Source of the DNA: CAZCQG01 sp964500775
Lineage (GTDB): Bacteria > Campylobacterota > Campylobacteria > Campylobacterales > CAZCQG01
Length of the DNA stretch: 20,459 bases
Direction of reading: 5' to 3'
Assembly (NCBI GenBank): GCA_964500775.1
Contig: CAZCQG010000032.1
Location: forward strand, 1 to 20,459
Made by a program: the position numbers and the translations under genes. Each line of letters starts with the position of its first letter. The first letter of the stretch is position 1. The notes under the pieces are model-generated. The model was not told the origin of the DNA. It did not search any database and was given only the letters and a program-made list of their open reading frames with translations. Below, piece after piece: positions 15,100 through 20,459 of the stretch.

Positions 15100-15443
15100 G
15101 CTTTCTCTTTATTTTGCTGCAAACCTAGCTCTCTATCCGCACCCAAATCGAGCGACTTGATAAACTCGCGTATCTTTTTCGAGAGTTTTTCACGTCTATC
15201 AAACTCTTCTACAAAATAATCTAGCGTCTCGTCATAGCGTTGTTTTTTGAGCAGATTTGCCCGCACATCGAATAATCCGACGAAAATCGAGGAGCTAATA
15301 AGAATGATCATATAAAAAATAATCGTACTAAATACCGTGGCAATAATTATTACTTCGGGTTCATCAAACTTCAGAATCGAGATGATAAATCCTATAAAAA
15401 ATCCATTGACTACCGCGAAGGATATATAATTGTCAGTCTTCAT
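15096..15443 (-). CDS. Small membrane protein between flhG and fliA (HP1033/Cj0062c position)
   Basis: 115 residues with two hydrophobic segments at about 7-24 (ISFAVVNGFFIGFIISIL) and 31-56 (VIIIATVFSTIIFYMIILISS), then a charged, probably cytoplasmic, helical tail (about 60-115) rich in Lys, Arg and Glu. The function is unknown. The same slot between flhG and fliA holds a small membrane protein in H. pylori (HP1033) and C. jejuni (Cj0062c), so a flagellum-related role is plausible by position only. The ATG is preceded at about 9 nt by GGTGAT. It starts 19 nt after the flhG stop and overlaps fliA by 4 bp. Confidence 0.8.
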   Translation of the reverse strand: MKTDNYISFAVVNGFFIGFIISILKFDEPEVIIIATVFSTIIFYMIILISSSIFVGLFDVRANLLKKQRYDETLDYFVEEFDRREKLSKKIREFIKSLDLGADRELGLQQNKEKA

Positions 15444-15462
15444 TACGTGTGATCACCGCCCC

Positions 15463-16332
15463 CTAAAACTGTCCGAGAATCTTCTTGAAAAAGATTCCAA
15501 ATCTCCCTTTTTCAGTCTCTTTAAGCACCTTTTGTTCCATCTTATTTGCGATATTTCGGGCTATGTTTTCTATATCTTCGGCGGGTTCGCTCCCCGGATT
15601 TACCTTGCTAAAAATCGCCCTCTGCTTGATGCTTTTAGAGATTATCGCGTCGTGATTGAGCTTGCCTATAAGTTCAAGATCAAGATCGGGACCGATGTTA
15701 GAGTTTGCCACTTTTTTGAGTTTTTCAAAAATGAGTCGCGCCTCTTTTTCGTTTCGCACCATATTCATAACGACATTGATTCCCTTGCGCTCTTTGGAGA
15801 TGATCTTTATGGTCGCATACGCATCGGTTATGGCAGCCGGGTCGGGAGCGGTGATGACTATCACCTCATCGCTTGCTTTTAAAAACTGCTGGATATGCTC
15901 CCCTATCCCCGCACCCGTATCAATGATGACGAAATCAAACGAATCAAATATCATCGAGGCATCGATAAATTTATCGAGCATATATTCGCCGCTATATTTA
16001 AGAATCTCCTCACCGCTCTCACCGGGTATCAAATACAGCCCCTGCTCTACTTGCACGAGCGCATCTTCGAACGTCGCATGCCCTTTTAAGACATGCAGGA
16101 TGTTTGTTTGGGCTTTCACGCCCATTATCACGTCAAGATTTGCTAGCCCTATGTCGGCATCAAACAATCCGACGCGGAATCCCAACTTCCAAAGGGTGTA
16201 GCCGAGATTTGCACTTATAGTACTTTTCCCCACACCCCCTTTACCGCTTGTGATGGCGATAAATTTGACGTTTTTCTTTTTGTCGAGTTTTTGCTCTACC
16301 AAGAGATCGAGTTTGTCCGCCTGCGTCTTCAC
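15463..16332 (-). CDS. flhG: FlhG (YlxH/FleN), MinD-like ATPase controlling flagellar number
   Basis: ParA/MinD-family ATPase that works with FlhF at the pole to set flagellar number; in C. jejuni it also influences division placement. It has 289 residues. The deviant Walker A SGKGGVGKS lies at 29-37, DADIGLANLD at 58-67, and Walker B-like VIIDTGAGIG at 135-144. The N-terminal TQADKLDLL (3-11) resembles the DQAxxLR peptide by which FlhG stimulates the FlhF GTPase, with Thr replacing Asp and Asp replacing Arg. The end, RFGIFFKKILGQF, is amphipathic, as expected for a membrane-targeting helix. The start is GTG overlapping the flhF stop as GTGA. Confidence 0.96.
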   Translation of the reverse strand: MKTQADKLDLLVEQKLDKKKNVKFIAITSGKGGVGKSTISANLGYTLWKLGFRVGLFDADIGLANLDVIMGVKAQTNILHVLKGHATFEDALVQVEQGLYLIPGESGEEILKYSGEYMLDKFIDASMIFDSFDFVIIDTGAGIGEHIQQFLKASDEVIVITAPDPAAITDAYATIKIISKERKGINVVMNMVRNEKEARLIFEKLKKVANSNIGPDLDLELIGKLNHDAIISKSIKQRAIFSKVNPGSEPAEDIENIARNIANKMEQKVLKETEKGRFGIFFKKILGQF

Positions 16333-17741
16333 GATCTATCCCTTCTGAACCCGTCCAACAAACAATCAACAAGATAATCGCTCTTTGCAGGCATCAAATC
16401 ATCGGGGACTTCCTGCCCGATAGAAAAATAGCTCAAAGGCTTTTTCGTCTCATACACTAGCGAAAAGATATTCCCAAATCCTCTCGTCTCATCGAGCTTT
16501 GTCACGATAATGGTATCAATATTAAGAATCGAATAGGTCTGATAAATATCGCGCAAATCCTCATATTTCGTATTCGCCGAAATGACGAGATTCACATCCA
16601 CGCTTGCATGTAATTCGCTATTGAGGAAACTTTTGAGCGAATCGATCTTTTGCTTGTCGTGTTGCGAACTCCCGACGGTATCTATCAAGATATAGTCGCA
16701 ATGTTTGAGTGAATTTATCGCGGTGGCAAACTCCGGCGGATCGACCACGGTATCAATAGAGAGGCGCATCTTTTTTGCATAAAACATCAGCTGGTCGACC
16801 GCGCCGATTCTATAGGTATCAAGTGTGATGATTCCCACTTTGTTCTTTTTATTCATCTTCATCGAATAGCGCGCCGCTATTTTTGCCAATGTCGTCGTTT
16901 TGCCTACACCCGTAGGTCCGACAAGCATCATTATTTTGGTCACGCCGCTGTTTTCGTTTTCGATTCTCGTATGTACCATTTTTCTAAGAATCTCACGAAA
17001 ATACCGCTTGATGAGGAGCGACTTCTCCCGCATCTTGAGCGGCATAAACTCTAATGAGAGTTGCATTATCTTGTCTAAATGGTCTTTATACATCCCGCTA
17101 GTTTTCGCAAGGCGATAGATCTCTGCAAATTCGTGCGGTATGATAAGTCCGTCTTTTTTCGGACCTTTCTCTTCCCAAAACATATTTTGGATGAGTTTTA
17201 TCTTGTCGTTGAGTTTATCAAGTTCGCTTTTTATGAGACGGAGTTCTTTTGTCTCCTCTTGGGGCACGTGTTGTTTTGTTTCACTTTGCGATGTTTTAGA
17301 GAGCGGCTCTTTGTTTGGAGTGCTAGTCTGCACAGGAGCTTGCGGGCGTATTTTTTTAGCGATGGAGGATTCCACCCCTGCAATTCTCGATATTTGCTGC
17401 ACCGCATCGGAGAGCTGCAATGAGACATCCTCGACACTGTAGGGATTTTTAATTTTTTGTCTTTTTTGCTTCTCTTTTTCGGCGATGTCTTGGAGTCTTT
17501 TGGCTACGGAGTTTTGCTTTTGTTCATTTCCGTCTCCGCCTTGTCCCTCTTCGCGCAGCTCTATCTCGCTTTTTTTCACGCTATCGTCAACCGCTATGAC
17601 TATCTCGTATATCGCCGGCGTATTGAGACTTTTTTTCCGAATCTCATTGCTATTGATGAGCAAAGCGGCATCGCCGTGCTCCATCTGTGCTTTATTGAGC
17701 GCCTCTGCAGGCGTTTCACCGCGGTATGTAAAAAGCTTCAT
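16329..17741 (-). CDS. flhF: FlhF, SRP-type GTPase for polar flagellar placement
   Basis: Polar GTPase that recruits early flagellar components. It has 470 residues: B domain at about 1-190, including a low-complexity charged stretch (about 55-165), N domain at about 195-265, G domain from about 266. G1 GPTGVGKTT lies at 275-283, DTYRIGAVDQL at 308-318 (D308 and R311 correspond, as I recall, to the C. jejuni GTPase residues D321 and R324), G3 at 354-357, G4 TKLDE at 414-418 and GQEVPDDLMPA at 442-452. G3 reads DTVGSS where Ffh/FtsY have DTAGR. The ATG overlaps the folK stop as ATGA, and the stop overlaps flhG as GTGA. Confidence 0.97.
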   Translation of the reverse strand: MKLFTYRGETPAEALNKAQMEHGDAALLINSNEIRKKSLNTPAIYEIVIAVDDSVKKSEIELREEGQGGDGNEQKQNSVAKRLQDIAEKEKQKRQKIKNPYSVEDVSLQLSDAVQQISRIAGVESSIAKKIRPQAPVQTSTPNKEPLSKTSQSETKQHVPQEETKELRLIKSELDKLNDKIKLIQNMFWEEKGPKKDGLIIPHEFAEIYRLAKTSGMYKDHLDKIMQLSLEFMPLKMREKSLLIKRYFREILRKMVHTRIENENSGVTKIMMLVGPTGVGKTTTLAKIAARYSMKMNKKNKVGIITLDTYRIGAVDQLMFYAKKMRLSIDTVVDPPEFATAINSLKHCDYILIDTVGSSQHDKQKIDSLKSFLNSELHASVDVNLVISANTKYEDLRDIYQTYSILNIDTIIVTKLDETRGFGNIFSLVYETKKPLSYFSIGQEVPDDLMPAKSDYLVDCLLDGFRRDRS

Positions 17742-18232
17742 AGAGAATCTCGAATAAAAGATAACGGAACAAGGACGCTCTTGCGCTCAAAAAAGCCTTT
17801 ATGAGGCACGCGGAGCGTAGGGGTATTTAGCGTCATATCGGAAAAAAGCAACACGTCTATATCCATCACCCTCGGTCCATCCTTTATCGCTCTTTTTCTC
17901 GCTCTTCCAAACACACGCTCCAAATAGCTCATATGTCTGAAAAAATCCAAATATCCCAAATCGGTTTTCAAAAACAAAACAGCGTTATAAAAACTATCTT
18001 GTTTTAAAAAACCAAACGGCGGGTTTTTATAGAGCGGAGAACTAGTTATTATAGCAAACTTTTTATTCTTTTCTAGCTTTCTAAATAACGTCGCAAAGTT
18101 CTTTTTTACATCCCCGACATTCGCCCCGATACCGAGCAAAACCTTGTTCTTTTTTTTGCTCGTATCATCCCTTTGAAACGGGAACATAGAGATAAATTCC
18201 AAGCTCTCGCTTTGGCTTATCTCTACTCTCAT
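17738..18232 (-). CDS. folK: 6-hydroxymethyl-7,8-dihydropterin pyrophosphokinase (HPPK)
   Basis: Transfers pyrophosphate from ATP to hydroxymethyl-dihydropterin in folate synthesis; cytoplasmic. 164 residues. The fold starts at about 31 with VLLGIGANVGD, preceded by an extension of about 30 residues that E. coli FolK lacks. The HPPK signature KDGPRVMDIDVLLF is at 117-130, with D124 and D126 as magnesium ligands, and VPHKGFFERKSVLVPL at 142-157 replaces the usual HPRxxxRxFVLxPL. ATGA overlaps at both ends (with the M24 peptidase before it and flhF after it) place it firmly inside the chain. folK next to flhF is a hallmark of the Campylobacterota order. Confidence 0.93.
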   Translation of the reverse strand: MRVEISQSESLEFISMFPFQRDDTSKKKNKVLLGIGANVGDVKKNFATLFRKLEKNKKFAIITSSPLYKNPPFGFLKQDSFYNAVLFLKTDLGYLDFFRHMSYLERVFGRARKRAIKDGPRVMDIDVLLFSDMTLNTPTLRVPHKGFFERKSVLVPLSFIRDSL

Positions 18233-19254
18233 AATACTTCGTGTCCCCTTGCCGTGACCGCGACCAAATCCTCAATCCGTACTCCAAACTCTCCGCCAAG
18301 ATAGATTCCCGGCTCTACGCTAAAGACCATCCCCTCTTCGAGTATCGTCTCGGAGCGGGCACTTATCACCGGATATTCGTGGATGTCTAGCCCGATACCG
18401 TGCCCCGTAGAGTGGACGAAAAATTTACCGTATCCGCTCGCAGCTATCACCGCCCTCGCCGCTTTATCAATCTCATTTGCCCTGATGCCGGGTCGTACCG
18501 CCTTTATCGCCGCCTCTTGTGCCTTGCGTACGGTATCGTAGATTTTTTGTTTCGTAGCGTCTTTGAAACGTTGCTCTTTATTAAAATCAAACGTATCGCC
18601 GAAATACGCCGTACGGGTCATATCCGAACAGTAGCGCTCATATTTTATCCCCGCATCAAAAAGTACCGAATCTCCTAGATACAATGCGTCTTTATCGCTC
18701 GGGAGGCAGTGGGGCTTCGCGCCGTTGCCGTTGAGTGCAAAGATCGGCTCAAAACTTAGCTCAAACTCCCCTTCTTGCGTCAAAAAGTCTTTGGCTTTGT
18801 ACTGCAACTTTTTTTCACTCAATGTCGGTTTGTTTTCAAAGAGGTATTTTGCGAAATTCGCGAACGCCTCTTTATTGCGCCTTTGGGATTCTTTTATGAG
18901 TGCTATCTCTTCGCGCGATTTGATAATCCTTCTCTTATGGGCAAGCCCGAGGATAGAATCTAAAAACACCCTCGGGGCTTTCGTCTCTATATCCAAAAGC
19001 TCTTTGGCGTTTACTTCGGCAGGATCAAACACGAGCTTTCTCACCCTGTGATAACGGAGAAACTTGATAGCCTGCGCCATCAAGTCCCTCGTTATTACGA
19101 CCTCTGCGTTTTGTACCGATTCTCTCGCCTCTATCTCATATCTCCCGTCCGTGATAAAATAGGAAAAATAGGGAGAGGTCAAAAGTATCGCGTTATCGCA
19201 ACTGTATCCACACTCGTAATACAGCGCACTTTCGCTTTTGAAAAGATAAACCAT
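18229..19254 (-). CDS. pepQ: M24-family Xaa-Pro aminopeptidase/dipeptidase
   Basis: Metallopeptidase that cleaves X-Pro bonds in peptides; cytoplasmic, with no signal peptide. 341 residues: a creatinase-like N-terminal domain (about 1-105) and a pita-bread catalytic domain. All five metal ligands are visible: D200 in LFDAG, D211 in CSDMTRT, H285 in HSTGHGIGLDIHE, E314 in SVEPGIY and E328 in GVRIEDL. Whether it acts as an aminopeptidase (PepP-like) or a dipeptidase (PepQ-like) cannot be decided from sequence; the symbol follows H. pylori usage as I recall it. The ATG lies 2 nt after the aroQ stop, and its own stop overlaps folK as ATGA. Confidence 0.93.
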   Translation of the reverse strand: MVYLFKSESALYYECGYSCDNAILLTSPYFSYFITDGRYEIEARESVQNAEVVITRDLMAQAIKFLRYHRVRKLVFDPAEVNAKELLDIETKAPRVFLDSILGLAHKRRIIKSREEIALIKESQRRNKEAFANFAKYLFENKPTLSEKKLQYKAKDFLTQEGEFELSFEPIFALNGNGAKPHCLPSDKDALYLGDSVLFDAGIKYERYCSDMTRTAYFGDTFDFNKEQRFKDATKQKIYDTVRKAQEAAIKAVRPGIRANEIDKAARAVIAASGYGKFFVHSTGHGIGLDIHEYPVISARSETILEEGMVFSVEPGIYLGGEFGVRIEDLVAVTARGHEVL

Positions 19255-19256
19255 AC

Positions 19257-19739
19257 TTACGCTTGGGCTTCTTGTTTTTTCTGTCTTGCCTCTTTGACCG
19301 CTTTTACTTCATTGAGTATTTGTAGCATCGCCATAAGCGCTAAATGGTAGCTAAAAGGTCCAAATCCACTGACCGTCCCCGCACATACCGCAGCGGTGAT
19401 AGACTTTTGTCGAAACTCTTCTCTAGCGTGAATATTGCTGATATGCACTTCAATAGCGGGGATATTTACCGCTGCTATCGCGTCTCTGATGGCGATAGAG
19501 GTATGCGTGTACGCGGCGGGATTTATGATGATACCGTCAAACTCGCCGAGGCACTCTTGAATCCTATCTATGATCTCCCCTTCGAGGTTGCTTTGAAAAA
19601 ACTCCACTTCCGCGCCGTTTTGTTCGGCAAAAACTTTCATATTGGCGTGTATTTGCTCTAGCTTCATCGCGCCGTAGATATTTTGCTCCCTCACACCGAG
19701 CATATTAAGATTTGGTCCTTGAATCACCATTATTTTCAC
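19257..19739 (-). CDS. aroQ: Type II 3-dehydroquinate dehydratase
   Basis: Third step of the shikimate pathway, dehydrating 3-dehydroquinate; a cytoplasmic dodecamer. 160 residues, with a slightly extended Lys/Gln/Ala-rich tail. Active-site elements: the N-terminal strand MVIQGPNLNMLG, R17 and catalytic Y22 in VREQNIYG, N73 and H79 in NPAAYTH, the HISN motif at 99-102 with H99, and R110 in EEFRQKS. I chose the GTG at 19739 because AAAGGA lies 5 nt upstream; the ATG three codons later would be 14 nt away. It is the first gene of the ten-gene chain and lies about 30 nt downstream of a good -10 box. Confidence 0.97.
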   Translation of the reverse strand: MKIMVIQGPNLNMLGVREQNIYGAMKLEQIHANMKVFAEQNGAEVEFFQSNLEGEIIDRIQECLGEFDGIIINPAAYTHTSIAIRDAIAAVNIPAIEVHISNIHAREEFRQKSITAAVCAGTVSGFGPFSYHLALMAMLQILNEVKAVKEARQKKQEAQA

Positions 19740-19768
19740 GAGAATCCTTTGAAATTTTTTGATTGGGG

Positions 19769-19798
19769 ATTATACAAATTCAGAGCTTATGTTGCCAA
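19769..19798 (-). promoter_or_regulatory. Sigma-70-type promoter for the aroQ-to-mnmA chain
   Basis: On the minus strand TTGGCA (19793-19798) and TATAAT (19769-19774) are separated by 18 bases, with TG directly before the -10 box. A transcript would begin near 19762, leaving about 22 nt before the aroQ GTG. This is the best housekeeping promoter in the window and would drive the flagellar genes flhF, flhG, fliA, fliM and fliY without sigma-54 or sigma-28. Confidence 0.65.
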
Positions 19799-19834
19799 AA
19801 CTCACAGGGGGCGCAAGAAACGGAAACGGTTTTT

Positions 19835-19852
19835 AGAATCTTTAAGGATTCT
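19835..19852. repeat. Perfect inverted repeat AGAATC-N6-GATTCT in the aroQ/DUF1538 intergenic region
   Basis: AGAATC at 19835-19840 and GATTCT at 19847-19852 form a 6-bp stem around TTTAAG. It lies between the two divergent genes, upstream of the putative aroQ promoter and 52 nt before the DUF1538 start. No T tract follows in either direction, so it is not a terminator. A dimeric repressor site or a chance repeat are both possible. Confidence 0.3.
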
Positions 19853-19903
19853 TAGGTTTAAATGGTCTGTAATACTAGAACAACCAAAAGAAGCGAGGGG
19901 AAG

Positions 19904-20459
19904 ATGCAAAAAGTGAGCGTAGGCTTTTCTAAAGCTATGGGGATGATTTATCCGTATCTCAAAAAGCGGATACTGGAGCAAATTCAAGCGGTTTGGCTGA
20001 TCGTTATTTATCTCGTGGCGTTTCAGACCTTGGTGCTGCGTATCCCGATAGCCGAAGCTTCGGTTATTTCGCTCGGTATCGTCTTGGTAGTGAGCGGACT
20101 AACGTTTTTTATGGAGGGGTTGCTTTTAGGATTGATGCCTTTGGGTGAGACGATAGGGATCAAACTCCCTGAAAAGTCAAAACTCCCCGTCATCCTTATC
20201 TTTTCGTTTATCTTGGGTGTTGGAGCTACCTTTGCAGAACCCGCTATCGGGGTGCTCAAAGCCGCAGGCTCATCCGTCACCGCATGGGACGCTCCGTTAT
20301 TATTTCTCATCCTCAACAAATACTCCTCGCAACTCGTAAATGCCGTGGGTGTAGGGGTAGGACTAGCGGTGTTGTTCGGGATGCTCCGCTTTATGTACTC
20401 ATGGTCGCTCAAACCTTTTATCTACATTTTAGTCACTCTGCTTAGCGTCTACACGGTCA
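19904..20459 (+). CDS. DUF1538 integral membrane protein, N-terminal part (runs off the right edge)
   Basis: Read directly from the plus strand: the ATG at 19904, with GAGGGG 3 nt upstream, opens a frame of 185 codons to the window edge with no stop. Hydrophobic segments lie at about 29-46, 53-80, 95-118, 130-138, 144-165 and 171-185. The conserved blocks FMEGLLLGLMPLGE (69-82) and GATFAEPAIGVL (107-118) are those I associate with the DUF1538 family, multi-spanning membrane proteins of unverified transport function. It is divergent from aroQ across a 164-bp gap. A TAATAC at 19870-19875 is a weak -10 candidate. The family call is from memory of the FAEPAIG motif. Confidence 0.78.
   Translation, partial: MQKVSVGFSKAMGMIYPYLKKRILEQIQAVWLIVIYLVAFQTLVLRIPIAEASVISLGIVLVVSGLTFFMEGLLLGLMPLGETIGIKLPEKSKLPVILIFSFILGVGATFAEPAIGVLKAAGSSVTAWDAPLLFLILNKYSSQLVNAVGVGVGLAVLFGMLRFMYSWSLKPFIYILVTLLSVYTV

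Noticed and set aside
19835..19852. Inverted repeat considered as a transcription terminator
   Set aside because: The stem is AT-rich, only 6 bp, and has no T run on either strand; it also sits between divergent genes where no terminator is needed.
1..20459. tRNA/rRNA genes, CRISPR arrays, insertion sequences, prophage, toxin-antitoxin or defence islands
   Set aside because: No repeat arrays, transposase-like proteins, tRNA cloverleafs or defence domains were seen; genes are nearly contiguous and nearly all are core functions.
1..20459. Apparent frequency of GAATC/GATTC as a possible genome-wide signal motif
   Set aside because: It caught the eye in many places, but I cannot count it against codon and composition expectation by hand, so it is not claimed.

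Overview
The window is chromosomal DNA from a flagellated member of the Campylobacterota (formerly Epsilonproteobacteria). Three things support this. The minus-strand order aroQ - M24 peptidase - folK - flhF - flhG - small membrane protein - fliA - fliM - fliY is the arrangement known from Helicobacter pylori and Campylobacter jejuni. There is a bacterial PglB-type oligosaccharyltransferase. There is also a putative sigma-54 promoter of the Campylobacterota type. The moderate GC content and a TSUP-family transporter would suit a free-living sulfur-oxidising relative (Sulfurimonas, Sulfuricurvum and allies), but I cannot fix the genus.

Layout. (1) 1-4501, minus strand: a TSUP transporter, uvrA (overlapping it by 8 bp) and the N-terminal 305 codons of pglB, which runs off the left edge. 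(2) 4502-4600: a divergent promoter region with a TATAAT box facing left and a close match to the sigma-54 consensus facing right. (3) 4601-5404: a J-domain protein, then a 178-bp gap holding an EF-hand-like mini-ORF. (4) 5583-10426, plus strand: a membrane-anchored coiled-coil protein, NAD kinase, RecN, an RqcH/NFACT protein whose ribosome-binding site lies in a strong GC-rich hairpin, and a small charged low-complexity protein. This last gene meets prs tail to tail, with the stop codons sharing bases. (5) 10423-19739, minus strand: a ten-gene chain from aroQ to mnmA, mostly joined by 4-16 bp overlaps, followed by prs after a 73-bp gap. A good sigma-70-type promoter lies just upstream of aroQ. 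(6) 19904 to the right edge, plus strand: the start of a DUF1538 membrane protein.

How the genes work together. The large minus-strand chain mixes shikimate and folate enzymes with the flagellar placement pair FlhF/FlhG, sigma-28 and two switch proteins, and ends with a tRNA 2-thiouridylase. The flagellar genes here therefore appear to be transcribed from a housekeeping promoter, as early-class genes. The J-domain gene, by contrast, may belong to the RpoN regulon. The plus-strand block groups NADP synthesis, DNA repair and ribosome rescue.

I found no tRNA, rRNA, CRISPR array, insertion sequence or phage gene. Most of the window is conserved core genome. The less-described items are the putative sigma-54 J-domain gene, the hairpin in front of rqcH, the EF-hand-like mini-ORF and the two unassigned proteins.
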